This document shows, one piece after another, positions 1-9,490 of a stretch of DNA of 64,000 bases. The translations under genes were made by a program, and so were the position numbers. This DNA comes from Eubacterium aggregans (GTDB taxonomy: Bacteria > Bacillota > Clostridia > Eubacteriales > Eubacteriaceae). The notes below the pieces were generated by a model. That model worked only from the letters and a program-made list of their open reading frames with translations, was not told where the DNA came from and made no database searches. Numbering within the stretch: position 1 is the stretch's first letter; each line of letters starts with the position of its first letter. The stretch covers positions 62,001 through 126,000 of the forward strand of contig NZ_FNRK01000008.1 of assembly GCF_900107815.1 (NCBI RefSeq). The letters run 5' to 3'.

Positions 1-591
1 TATAAAAAAGCGATGAATCCCCATAAGGGTATTGATATTCATAATAAGGCCGTTATTCCACCGCTCATTCTATTGGGGATTTTTATGGTAGGCTTTATTG
101 GCTTTTTTATCATGGGGATCGTCATGCAGAAGCAAATTAAAGATTTGGATCAGTATATTAATGATGAGTCCAATGTTTCCCTGTATACCAAGGCTCAGAG
201 TGTGGATAATGAACTTGGGGCCGTCCAGGCCGAGGCCAAAGCCTATGACGATACTCAGACAGCCGAAGGCAGCTATCCCTCCTTTGATGGGGATAAGCTT
301 TATCAGGTATTGTACTCTGGGGACGGCATTACCACCACCACCGTGAGTCTTGATGCGAAGACTGGGGTATTATCCTATAGTGGCACCGCCGGCAATGAGT
401 ACCAGGCCGCCAATTATGTGAATAATATTATTAACTCTGGCCTCTTTGCCAGTGTGGATTATCTGGGATACAGCTACAGCGCGGGGTCCACTGTATCCAC
501 CGGGACCACCAGCAGCACCGCCCAGGCCGCCACCGCGCCATCCTATAGCTTTACCTACACAGCGCTTATGAAAGGGGGTGTGGGTCAATAA
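1..591 (+). CDS. PilN-like type IV pilus assembly protein (5' partial)
   Basis: The reading frame is open to the window edge. The first in-frame ATG (position 13) has no Shine-Dalgarno sequence, and the residues before it (YKKA) resemble the short N-terminus of Firmicute PilN proteins, so the true start is probably just outside the window. The protein has a short cytoplasmic head, one membrane segment at about residues 18-40 of the ATG form, then a periplasm-type domain ending in a Ser/Thr/Ala-rich stretch. Size and topology fit PilN, which with PilO forms the inner-membrane alignment part of the type IV pilus machine. Sequence identity to PilN is weak by eye, so the call leans on topology and on the PilO-like and prepilin genes downstream. 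Its stop overlaps the next ATG by one base (TAATG), implying translational coupling. Confidence 0.6.
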   Translation, partial: YKKAMNPHKGIDIHNKAVIPPLILLGIFMVGFIGFFIMGIVMQKQIKDLDQYINDESNVSLYTKAQSVDNELGAVQAEAKAYDDTQTAEGSYPSFDGDKLYQVLYSGDGITTTTVSLDAKTGVLSYSGTAGNEYQAANYVNNIINSGLFASVDYLGYSYSAGSTVSTGTTSSTAQAATAPSYSFTYTALMKGGVGQ

Positions 592-1493
592 TGACAGCCA
601 TTCCTCCAGAAAAAAAGACAAAAACGGATGTGAAGGCCGAACAAGCCGCCCGGAAAAAGCAGGAGCAGGCTAAAAAGGCCGCCACTCAACGCCAGGCACA
701 GGCTAAAAAGCAGGCCTTAGCTGCCCAGAAAAAGGTAGAAAAGCCACCGAAGAAGCCCTTAAAGGCGATGATCAATGAGAAATTTCCCAGTCTGAACTAT
801 GAATTTACCAAGCGGGAAAAGACACTCCTCTACATCCTGGGGATGTTCCTCATGGTTATGGCCATCTTCTTCCTGGTGCTGATGCCTGGGCTTAACCGAT
901 ACCAGGATTTATCCGCCCAGAAAGACGAACGCCAGCAGACCAAGGAGAAAATGGCGCTTTCCATCAGCACCCTGGCCGCCAACCAGACCGCACTGGATAA
1001 CACCCGGGTGGCCCTTTCCACGAAAAAGGAAAGCTTTGCCCAGCAGATGAACAACGCCCAACTGGATAGCTTTGTCACCAGCTTCGTGGTGAATAATGGC
1101 CTCACCCCCCAGAGCCTGTCCATCGATAGTCTCAGCGCATCACCCCTGACGCCCTATTCCCCCGGCGGGACCGGAGAGAGCAATACCAACTCCAGCAGCT
1201 CCGGGGATATTTCAAGCAGTAGTACCACCACCAGCACCACCGGGGACAGCAGCACCACCAGCGTGGCTACCAGCAGTGCCAGCGGGGTCGTTATTGGTAC
1301 GGTCACCGTCGGTTTTAAAGGTGGTGCCGATGGTCTGATGAGCCTGATGAGTAATGCCAATGCCCGGACGGATATCCAGGTCATGGCCAGCGACTACACC
1401 GTTGCCCAGCAAACCGGCAGCGTCACCCTGAACGTCTACATGAGCTATGAAAGCGGACAGCTTCAGGCGGTGAAGCAAACCCAGGCACAGTGA
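591..1493 (+). CDS. PilO-like type IV pilus assembly protein
   Basis: A 300-residue protein with a very basic Lys/Gln/Ala-rich cytoplasmic N-terminus (about residues 1-70), one membrane segment near residues 80-100, a coiled-coil-like stretch around 105-150, and an extracytoplasmic domain. A Ser/Thr/Gly-rich linker lies near 190-235. This is the layout of PilO, partner of PilN in the type IV pilus alignment subcomplex. The long basic head and the Ser/Thr linker are unusual for PilO and may be lineage specific. It is coupled to the upstream PilN-like gene by a one-base overlap and followed 72 bases later by a prepilin gene. PilO is the best reading but rests on topology and context more than on a motif. 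Confidence 0.6.
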   Translation: MTAIPPEKKTKTDVKAEQAARKKQEQAKKAATQRQAQAKKQALAAQKKVEKPPKKPLKAMINEKFPSLNYEFTKREKTLLYILGMFLMVMAIFFLVLMPGLNRYQDLSAQKDERQQTKEKMALSISTLAANQTALDNTRVALSTKKESFAQQMNNAQLDSFVTSFVVNNGLTPQSLSIDSLSASPLTPYSPGGTGESNTNSSSSGDISSSSTTTSTTGDSSTTSVATSSASGVVIGTVTVGFKGGADGLMSLMSNANARTDIQVMASDYTVAQQTGSVTLNVYMSYESGQLQAVKQTQAQ

Positions 1494-1565
1494 GAGGGCT
1501 GGGGAATGAATCATTAGGGAAAACGGAATAGAATGGATGAATGAAATAATTGAAAGGAGCCAGCC

Positions 1566-2666
1566 ATGGAAGCAGTAATGCGTAAGCTTAGAGAGAACCG
1601 GGGGATGACCCTGATTGAAGTGACCGTGGCCCTGGTTCTTTTTGTTTTTGTGTTTATGATTTTATTGTATGGGATTAACTCGGCGCTGAAGGTGATGGGG
1701 AATGCCCAGGCCATTAATAATACGACACAGAGTAATGTGAGCAAGCTGGAGAGCTTAGGGTCCTCTCTGGAAGCCGAGGGGGCCATCTTGACCGATCTTG
1801 GGGATAAACTGACCATTGATGGAAAGGCCATTGCAGGGACCTTTAAAGTGGCCACGACGAAGAAATCCAATGATCAGACGGATTTGTCCTTAACTCTTTT
1901 TCAGCCGAAGACACCGCGGAATACACCGCCATTGCCCAGTGTGATGCCGACCCCAGTGCCGAGCGATGATAAAATAGTGGTGGTACCGAGTTATGAGTCG
2001 AAGAAAGCCTATTATAGTCCGGATGAAGGAAAATCCTTTTTTTCTAATTCTGGAGAAATTCAGACCTGGTTATTTGACCATAACCCGGGGTGGAGTGCTT
2101 TTTATTATGAAAGATATGGAGCACTGCGAAAAGGGGTTACGACGCAAAGCTATTTTACAAATCAGAATTCGAATAATCCGCCCTTTGAATATTTACAGCA
2201 ATTATTCTTTATAAACGAAGAGCCCTTTAAATTCCAAGGTGGTGGGACTGGGTCTGGTTCCTATCAATTTCACTTGAATTTCTTATATGTTGGAGATAAT
2301 GTCAAAAATACGGTAACCCATGTGAAGTTTTCTCTTCAGACTGGCGATGTAAATTCACGCCACTATGTGTCATCGCTAAAAATAATCCCTTATGATGCAG
2401 GTAAACCAACCATCATGTATTTGCCAAAGCCATGGGAATTACGTGCTGATCCGGAGGATATTACGGTTTATAATCCTCCTAATACGCCACCAACGATTAA
2501 TCCCGTTGAGCTGCCTGCGGGCTTTTACGAATTCCCGGAGGGAGAAACGGTGGATATTTTACAGGCTGTTTATGATGAGGATAAGAGAAATAAAATTTTA
2601 AGCTATCACAAAAAATTTAGTGAGGTTCAAGAGCGTTTGAACGAATTGGAGATCACCGTGCAATAA
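1566..2666 (+). CDS. Type IV pseudopilin (prepilin N-terminal motif)
   Basis: Residues near 14-30 carry a class III prepilin signal: a basic leader, Gly, then MTLIEVTVALVLFVFVF. Prepilin peptidase would cut after the Gly and methylate the new N-terminal Met. The hydrophobic helix is followed by a 330-residue globular part rich in Tyr, Asn and Pro with no family I recognise. At 366 residues it is longer than a major pilin, which suits a minor or priming pseudopilin. A good Shine-Dalgarno (AAAGGAG) precedes the ATG. The second half of the gene (about 1.98-2.6 kb) is clearly more AT-rich than its flanks, which may mark a variable or recombined surface domain. Confidence 0.8.
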   Translation: MEAVMRKLRENRGMTLIEVTVALVLFVFVFMILLYGINSALKVMGNAQAINNTTQSNVSKLESLGSSLEAEGAILTDLGDKLTIDGKAIAGTFKVATTKKSNDQTDLSLTLFQPKTPRNTPPLPSVMPTPVPSDDKIVVVPSYESKKAYYSPDEGKSFFSNSGEIQTWLFDHNPGWSAFYYERYGALRKGVTTQSYFTNQNSNNPPFEYLQQLFFINEEPFKFQGGGTGSGSYQFHLNFLYVGDNVKNTVTHVKFSLQTGDVNSRHYVSSLKIIPYDAGKPTIMYLPKPWELRADPEDITVYNPPNTPPTINPVELPAGFYEFPEGETVDILQAVYDEDKRNKILSYHKKFSEVQERLNELEITVQ

Positions 2667-2685
2667 CAGGAAGGGAGGTTTGTCC

Positions 2686-3837
2686 ATGAAAAGCGTATTA
2701 GAATTAAAAAACACCCGCGGTTCCGCCCTCATCTGGGTACTCGTCCTCTGCATCATCTTCGCCATTCTGGGCACCGCCATCGCCTGGGTGGCCCTCTCTA
2801 TGAACAAGCGCAGCGTGACCAATTATGTGCTCCGGCAGGATTATTTCACCTCCCGGTCGGCGCTGGATACTTGTGTTAATGAGCTGAATGGATTGGCGGA
2901 GGGTCAAAGCTACAATAACTCTTTTAATGCATATTTAAATGATCATCTGGTTAACGGCGATAAAAAAATGGTCATTACCGATTTCTTTGGAACGGCTGGG
3001 GCGACGAAACCTGAGATTAAGAATATGGGAAAATGTACGGTAGATGGGAACTACAGCAAGGGGACTATTACCCTGAATGCGGTGACTGGCACCGCCAGCG
3101 AAGGGAAGGTCAGTCTCACCGCTTACCGCAAAGTGGATGATACTAACTTAAACTGGCCCAATGCCCGTTGGGCAGCGGAGCTGCCGGTTAGTAATGGTAT
3201 GTTTGCCCTGGGTGGGGGTAACCCCAATTTTCAGAATGAAGATAACGTGGTGAAGGATGTGGCCGTTTATAAGGTGACCACCAATCAAGCGGGAACCTTG
3301 GAGATCACCAAGGACACTAATACCGAAAAAAAAGCCATTTTTATCTACGTCCAGCCCGGGGTAACCCTAACCATAAATGATGTCAAAGTGAGCAATCCAG
3401 TGGGTGTGGCATCAAAGTCGGATAACTCGGTGGAGGCCTGGTTTGATGGTGGAGACACTATCGACTGGAACACCTACTACGGTCCGGATATCTTTATCTT
3501 CTTACAGGGAACCGAAACCCAAAAGGCGACCCTTGCTTTCAGTAAAAATCTGAGTACCGCCGGTAAGGATATCCCCTATCCTCTGTATGTTTCCGGCACG
3601 GGGGGAACCCAGGCCGTGGTCAATGGACCAGGGGGTAGCAGTAAGACCCTGGTCTATGGCATCCACAATGCGACAAGTACCACTGTGGACTTTAAAAAGG
3701 AAAAGGATCAGGTACCTGCCCGGCTGCCCATCAGTGGGTACGCCTATGCCGGCGTGCTGGCGACTGGAAATGAAACGGGATTAAAAGCCAGCCAATGGAC
3801 GGTGCAGTCCTATACCAATGGGAGTGATACGCCATGA
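2686..3837 (+). CDS. PilX/GspK-like pilus-associated protein
   Basis: The N-terminus has a basic leader, then RGSALIWVLVLCIIFAILG, a hydrophobic helix in the place used by prepilins but without the canonical Glu at +5. That pattern is typical of PilX-type minor pilins, which often start with GxAL. The remainder is a beta-rich extracellular-type domain of about 340 residues. I chose ATG at 2686 over TTG at 2680 because the Shine-Dalgarno AAGGGAGG at 2671-2678 sits at correct spacing only for the ATG. It ends in an ATGA overlap with the next prepilin gene, so the two are translationally coupled. It probably belongs to the pilus tip or initiation complex; the exact role is unknown. Confidence 0.65.
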   Translation: MKSVLELKNTRGSALIWVLVLCIIFAILGTAIAWVALSMNKRSVTNYVLRQDYFTSRSALDTCVNELNGLAEGQSYNNSFNAYLNDHLVNGDKKMVITDFFGTAGATKPEIKNMGKCTVDGNYSKGTITLNAVTGTASEGKVSLTAYRKVDDTNLNWPNARWAAELPVSNGMFALGGGNPNFQNEDNVVKDVAVYKVTTNQAGTLEITKDTNTEKKAIFIYVQPGVTLTINDVKVSNPVGVASKSDNSVEAWFDGGDTIDWNTYYGPDIFIFLQGTETQKATLAFSKNLSTAGKDIPYPLYVSGTGGTQAVVNGPGGSSKTLVYGIHNATSTTVDFKKEKDQVPARLPISGYAYAGVLATGNETGLKASQWTVQSYTNGSDTP

Positions 3838-5015
3838 GGAAACCCTACAAGCAGACCCTTCAATGCCAGGATGGCTTTACCCTGGTGGAAATCATCGTCA
3901 CCCTAGTGATTTTATCCCTGGTTCTCACCGTTGCGGGAACGACCTACCTTTACGGTGTGCGGATGTACACCCAGACTGAGGTTAAGAATACTGAGAAGTA
4001 TGTCGGGGATAATGTCTATAAATACATGCAGCAAAAAATCACCTATGCCACCAAGCTGGAAGTCCGCCCTGACCGCAGCAATGATAAAAGCTATCAAAAG
4101 TATATGGCCAATATCAAGGACAATGCCCGGGTGGGGGATTCGGGTACCGGATATCTCTATTTTGGGGATTATGATCAGGATACCCAGGAAAACGTCCTGG
4201 GTGAAAAATTTTATGGCAGCTATACCATAAAGTACCAGGTGACCCTGCCAAAGGCCACCAAAGAGGGAGATGGGGATACGGCGGTGGAAAATCTCCTGGA
4301 CCTGACCGTCATGGTCTACGATCAGCAAGGCCAGGAAGTGTATCAAACTGAGGGGCGGATTAAAAACCTGAATTGCAATCTGACTGTAAAAGGGGACCGC
4401 GGGACAGCCTATACGAACCCCTTGATTGTCTATAATGATACGGCCAAACAGGAAATCGATCCCGCCATGGCCATCGCCAACCAGTTGCGAACGGATTATA
4501 TTAATTTGTACACCTGCATTGTTGAAAGTTCCACAGTGGACCAAATTGAAGCAAAATATCCGGGATGGAAAGAACTGACAAAAGACTTATCAGACTATTT
4601 TAAGACAAATCCGAACAATGATAATATTTTGAAATATTTATTTCAGTATAAATATCACAGCGAATGGCCAAAATTCCCCCAACCACAGGATAATAAGCTT
4701 GAAAAATATCCAGAAATAAAGAATTTTTACTATCCAACAGTAACAAAATCATTATATATGCGGCCATATTGTGGTGTGATGAGTACAACGGATGCAGCAT
4801 TAGCGGGGAAAAACACCTTTGTTTTTGTAAGTCCCAATAATGCGGCGACAGGGTGGGCCGATATATATTTTATCATTGATTGTCAAAGCGGTACCATGTA
4901 TGCATCAACAAAAGTTTCGAGTGGAAAAATCGCAGGCAATGCTTTTGTGGTGAATCAGGAATGGGTTAAAACTTTGGAAGAACTTAAAGGTACGGGCTGG
5001 AAGATTTTTGAATAA
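3834..5015 (+). CDS. Type IV pseudopilin
   Basis: Contains the canonical prepilin motif GFTLVEIIVTLVILSLVL near residues 13-30, with Glu at +5, following a basic leader. After the N-terminal helix comes a roughly 350-residue globular domain of unknown fold. Its start codon overlaps the stop of the previous gene by four bases (ATGA), so it is co-translated. The FTLVEIIVTLVIL core is identical to that of the giant prepilin at 5033 and nearly so at 9491, which suggests these helices are paralogous and could pack into the same fibre. As with the other genes here, the 3' half is more AT-rich than the 5' half. Its size suggests a minor pilin. Confidence 0.8.
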   Translation: MRKPYKQTLQCQDGFTLVEIIVTLVILSLVLTVAGTTYLYGVRMYTQTEVKNTEKYVGDNVYKYMQQKITYATKLEVRPDRSNDKSYQKYMANIKDNARVGDSGTGYLYFGDYDQDTQENVLGEKFYGSYTIKYQVTLPKATKEGDGDTAVENLLDLTVMVYDQQGQEVYQTEGRIKNLNCNLTVKGDRGTAYTNPLIVYNDTAKQEIDPAMAIANQLRTDYINLYTCIVESSTVDQIEAKYPGWKELTKDLSDYFKTNPNNDNILKYLFQYKYHSEWPKFPQPQDNKLEKYPEIKNFYYPTVTKSLYMRPYCGVMSTTDAALAGKNTFVFVSPNNAATGWADIYFIIDCQSGTMYASTKVSSGKIAGNAFVVNQEWVKTLEELKGTGWKIFE

Positions 5016-5032
5016 GGGAAAAGGGGAGCGGT

Positions 5033-8000
5033 ATGAATAAAAAAAATAGAGACAATAACGCTGGATTCACCCTAGTCGAAATCATCGTTACCCTTGTCAT
5101 TTTGGCTATTGTGGCGGCCTTTACCGTGCCTGCCCTGGGAGGCTTTATTGAGGATGCCCACGCCCGGGACTGTCAGGCAAAGCGGACGGATCTGGCCAAG
5201 GCCTACACCACCCAGCTGGTGGATGATGGGGTGGCTAATCCGGGCAGTACCATTGACATTGCGAATATGGAAACCGTCCTCCAAGCCAAAGGGGCAATAG
5301 AGGGGGATGGCATTGAAACCGCAGTCTTGGACACTCAGTCGGATGATGCCGGGGTCATCACCTATGGGCAATATACAGGCCTTTGTCCGGATGGCGGTGT
5401 TTACGCCATCAAGACAAAGCCAACTGCAGACGGAGGCCAAGTCGTTTTTTATTTGGAGTGCAGTAAGCATGGTGTTGTTGATGTATGTCAGGGTGCAAAC
5501 GCATTAAGTGTGGTAAGCATCCAAATCACGAAGACACCCACAAAAACAATTTATAATAAAGGTGAAGAATTTACTGCGGCCGGTGGAGAAATCGAGGTGA
5601 CCTTCAAGGATAAGGATGGCAAGCAGACCACCAAAAATATCACGATGACCAATACCATGTGCTCAAAGCCTGATATGCAGCAGGTAGGGGATAACCAGAG
5701 TGTAACGGTGAGCTATAGCGGGAAAACGGCCAGTTTTACCATTGATGTCAAAGAAAATATTCAACTGACCGCACTCAGCATTACAACACCACCAACGAAA
5801 ACCACCTATTATGTTGGAGAAAGTTTCAATCCGGCAGGAATGGTGGTGACGGCGACCTACTCCGATGGAAGCCAAAAACCTGTGACGGATTATACCATCA
5901 CGGCTCCAGATACAATGGGAATGCAGAGTGTAGGAACAAAAGATATTGGCGTCAGCTATACCGAAGGGGATATAACCAAAACGGCGACATGGCAGTCAAT
6001 TACGGTTAAGCTAGTTCAGGTTCGCATTGTTGATGCCAATGGTATAGTCGCAGAATATACCGATACTGTATCGGGGGAGAGTACAGCCCTTAAGCAGGCA
6101 GTAAAAGACGTTAAAGATAATCAGACCATCCAGATTGTAGTAGCGAATTATCGGCTGAATCCCGATGTTCAAGTTAATCCGGCAGGGGGGGGCGATGAAG
6201 GGATTGGCATCAGTAAGAATGTGACGATTACGACCGCCCAGGATATCGTCGGGGGTCCGTCCCGAATTTATACGAATAGCCAGACTGCCAGTAATCTGTT
6301 CCAGGTTAAAGATTCTAATGCGACATTGACCTTGGATAATATTGTGCTTGATGGTGGAAATACTGGCGAAAATTCGTCAGGGGCGACCTGTCGCGTGGCT
6401 TATGTGTCTAAGGGAAAGGTGGTTGTGACAGGGGCAACAATAAAAAACTTTACGCTTTCTAAAACAAACCTTTTTTATGGCGGCGCTTTTGCTTTAAAAA
6501 CGGAAGGGGAATTGAGTATCAAGGGAAGCACCATAGAGAACTGCACCATTAATTCCGATGGTGGTACGGGGGAAATAATAAGCAATGGTGGTGCCATTGC
6601 AGCAGGTGGCACCACCTTGGTGACACTGGGTGAAGGAACGGTTATTAGAGGGTGCAGCGCCCAATATGGCGGAGCCTTATCGGTTGTTACAGAAACCAAC
6701 AAATCATCGACAACGCCCGTTACCTTAGATGGGGCTAAGATTGAAAACTGTACCGCTGTCAATCAAGGTGGTGCCATCAATTTGATTAGTAATAGTTCCC
6801 TAAACATAAGGGATACATCCATCACAGGCTGTTCCTCCCCCACTGGTGCTATCTACGCCGGAGGAACGAGTACCACCCTTGGCGGTACTGTGCAGATTAC
6901 AGAAAACAGTCAACCGGTAGAGGCCCCCAGCCCCTGCAACCTCTACCTGCCAGGGAATAAGAACCTGACCATTGGGGAAGGGGGTCTGACAGAGACTGCC
7001 AGTATCGGAGTGACCATGGGGGATAAGACCCGAGAGGCCAATGGAAAACAATTTGCCACGGCCGCAGAAGAAAATGCCAGAAATATCGACAAGCTCTTTG
7101 CGGATATCAATCCAACATTAGGGGATGATGACAAGCTGTACGGCAAAGAGATTGGGGATAAAGCAATCGTCTGGCACAGTGCGAACTACGTTCCGGTCTG
7201 CCAGCTGCTTCATGGTGAAACAATCACACCCTATGATGGGGACTCGGCCATACAAAATGCCATGAAGGCCGCCGCTGATGGGGATACCATCGAAATTTTA
7301 CAGGCAAATTATACGGTAAAAGCAAAGATTGATATTGATAGAAATATCACCATTACCAAAGGAGAAAAGATAACATCGGTTATTTTGACGGATAGCATCA
7401 CCAATGGCGATGCACTGTTTACGATGAAGGCAGATGGAAAAACAGCCACCATCAAAGATTTAAGCTTAACCAGTGCTCAGGCGAATAGCCGGGCCATATA
7501 TCAAACCAGCGGAATGGTTGCGTTTGAGAATGTTACGATGAATGGGTTTAAAAGCACCGGAAATGGTGGCGGTATTTACATCTCTAATGCGACTCTTAAA
7601 ATAAAATCGAGTAAGTTACAGAATTGTGTAGTGTCTGGAAGCGATACCCAGGGTGGTGCAATTTGGGGCGATAAAGCCCAGATCAGTCTTGATGATTCTA
7701 CTATACAGAATTGCCAGGCATCCGGAACAACAGGATCTGGTGGGGGAATTTATATTAAAGATACGACGTCAAAGCTTAGGCTGGATAAAACGACCATTAA
7801 GGATTGCAGCGCCACCCAGTACGGCGGGGCTATTACGACCTACTCGAGCCCGATCGCTATTACTAATTCGACCATTGAGAACTGCTCTTGCACGCAGACC
7901 ACCGGCACAAGCGGCGGCGGGGCCATTCGTGCCGCAAACAGTGGTGCCGTCGAGATAACGTCAACGACCATAAAGGGATGCCACGCCATCCAGGGCGGGG

Positions 8001-9460
8001 TGTTTAGCAGTGGGGCATCCACAGTAACCATTACCGGTGGCAGTATCACCGGCAATTATGCCGATGACGGAGCGCTGATGGATTGCTATGGACGATCGGC
8101 AGATATTAGTGCGTTAAACCTCAAGGGGGACTTAAAGGTAACGGCGAATGGTAAGAGTACAGAGGATAAAACCACTGCAATCGTGATGAATTCGGATACC
8201 GATGGACAAAACCCCAATACACGTTTAAATATAAGTGGGACGGTGCAAATTAACAATAACGCGATTAAAGGAAGTAAAAGCAGTGGACTTATTGGCACTG
8301 GTGAAAAAACGTTGATTATGACTTTGTCGGAGAATGCTCAGATTTGTAATAATGTAGTAGCCCAAGGTGCTGGCGGCATTTATGTCAATGAAAAATCAAC
8401 CCTTAATGTAGCGGATAATGTCCAAATCACCAAGAACACCAGTGGTACAGATGGTTCAAAAATTGTCAGTAATGTTCTATTAACGGGAGCTAAGAAACTG
8501 AATGTTACCGATAATCTTGGGAATGGAGCGAAAATCGGAGTCACTGCAGAGGGCCGAATGAGTGTTGGCCAGCAATTTGGGACACGGAAGACTAACACGA
8601 CCACGATTCCGGAGGGATGCTTTACGGCTGATACCGTAGGGCTGTACGGTGCTGCAGAGGGGACGAGTATCAAATGGGCCAATAGTATTCAGTCCATTGC
8701 GTTTAAAAATGACGGAAAAAAATACTTTTATCCCAAAACCGTGTATAAAACGGGGGAGGCTTTCTCGACGGAAGGTGGTATACTGACGGCGACCTATAGT
8801 GACAGTACAACAAAAGACATTGACCTCAGCCAGGCCAGCTGCTCTGGGTATGATTTATCCAAGGCAGGGGCGCAGACGGTGGTGGTGACCTATAAGGGCG
8901 TCACGACGACCTATTCCATTATCGTCCAGGAGGCACCGCCAGTGGATGATAAGGCGAAGCAGTGTATTCAAAAGCTTGCGAGTATGCTGTATGGTGAGAG
9001 TTATGCTGTTTGGTATTGGAATGCCTGTACATATTATAATGGATTTACGCATAACAATAATCGCTTTAATGGGGCGGTATTGAGTTCTAAGGATGGATAT
9101 GCAACTGGTGGGTCATGGATAACTGATAAATATGTTTATGGCAACACAAACACACTATTGGCAAGCGCCGCAGACATTTCGGATATCGATCGTCAATACG
9201 TCTGGGCTGTGGTCCCCAATTCTAGGGATGGGGGATACGATTCCAGTTCTGGCATATCCAACGCCGATGACTATGGCTACACCATCATCTGGTGCACAAC
9301 CAATGGTCTGACCGGAAGCGAGGCCATCCAATCCGGCAAAAGTTACACCGTGATGGTTTATGATACCAAATTAGCGAATTATCGAAATGGAACAATCACG
9401 GCTGCCAGCAAAAACGGAAATACTTATCTGAATACGGCAACGCTTAAAATATCAGAGTAG
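5033..9460 (+). CDS. Giant prepilin-headed adhesin: Ig-like and beta-helix domains
   Basis: A 1475-residue protein. Residues about 10-30 are a full class III prepilin signal (GFTLVEIIVTLVILAIVAAF). Residues 30-150 resemble a short pilin body. Two bacterial Ig-like (Big_3-type) domains follow at about 160-330, marked by TKTxYxxGExFxxxG patterns. A long right-handed beta-helix occupies about 330-1200, with many GGAI/GGGI turns and a Cys recurring after I-x-N/G/D in successive coils (ENC, RGC, QNC, KDC, KGC). A third Big_3-like domain lies at about 1225-1300, then a 170-residue C-terminal module rich in Trp and Tyr. It is probably a cell-surface adhesin or carbohydrate-binding tip displayed by the type IV pilus. 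The domain calls are from pattern; the binding target is unknown. Shine-Dalgarno GGGGAG precedes the ATG. Confidence 0.8.
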   Translation: MNKKNRDNNAGFTLVEIIVTLVILAIVAAFTVPALGGFIEDAHARDCQAKRTDLAKAYTTQLVDDGVANPGSTIDIANMETVLQAKGAIEGDGIETAVLDTQSDDAGVITYGQYTGLCPDGGVYAIKTKPTADGGQVVFYLECSKHGVVDVCQGANALSVVSIQITKTPTKTIYNKGEEFTAAGGEIEVTFKDKDGKQTTKNITMTNTMCSKPDMQQVGDNQSVTVSYSGKTASFTIDVKENIQLTALSITTPPTKTTYYVGESFNPAGMVVTATYSDGSQKPVTDYTITAPDTMGMQSVGTKDIGVSYTEGDITKTATWQSITVKLVQVRIVDANGIVAEYTDTVSGESTALKQAVKDVKDNQTIQIVVANYRLNPDVQVNPAGGGDEGIGISKNVTITTAQDIVGGPSRIYTNSQTASNLFQVKDSNATLTLDNIVLDGGNTGENSSGATCRVAYVSKGKVVVTGATIKNFTLSKTNLFYGGAFALKTEGELSIKGSTIENCTINSDGGTGEIISNGGAIAAGGTTLVTLGEGTVIRGCSAQYGGALSVVTETNKSSTTPVTLDGAKIENCTAVNQGGAINLISNSSLNIRDTSITGCSSPTGAIYAGGTSTTLGGTVQITENSQPVEAPSPCNLYLPGNKNLTIGEGGLTETASIGVTMGDKTREANGKQFATAAEENARNIDKLFADINPTLGDDDKLYGKEIGDKAIVWHSANYVPVCQLLHGETITPYDGDSAIQNAMKAAADGDTIEILQANYTVKAKIDIDRNITITKGEKITSVILTDSITNGDALFTMKADGKTATIKDLSLTSAQANSRAIYQTSGMVAFENVTMNGFKSTGNGGGIYISNATLKIKSSKLQNCVVSGSDTQGGAIWGDKAQISLDDSTIQNCQASGTTGSGGGIYIKDTTSKLRLDKTTIKDCSATQYGGAITTYSSPIAITNSTIENCSCTQTTGTSGGGAIRAANSGAVEITSTTIKGCHAIQGGVFSSGASTVTITGGSITGNYADDGALMDCYGRSADISALNLKGDLKVTANGKSTEDKTTAIVMNSDTDGQNPNTRLNISGTVQINNNAIKGSKSSGLIGTGEKTLIMTLSENAQICNNVVAQGAGGIYVNEKSTLNVADNVQITKNTSGTDGSKIVSNVLLTGAKKLNVTDNLGNGAKIGVTAEGRMSVGQQFGTRKTNTTTIPEGCFTADTVGLYGAAEGTSIKWANSIQSIAFKNDGKKYFYPKTVYKTGEAFSTEGGILTATYSDSTTKDIDLSQASCSGYDLSKAGAQTVVVTYKGVTTTYSIIVQEAPPVDDKAKQCIQKLASMLYGESYAVWYWNACTYYNGFTHNNNRFNGAVLSSKDGYATGGSWITDKYVYGNTNTLLASAADISDIDRQYVWAVVPNSRDGGYDSSSGISNADDYGYTIIWCTTNGLTGSEAIQSGKSYTVMVYDTKLANYRNGTITAASKNGNTYLNTATLKISE

Positions 9461-9490
9461 ATGAATGGAAGGTGAAAGGAGAAAAAAACG

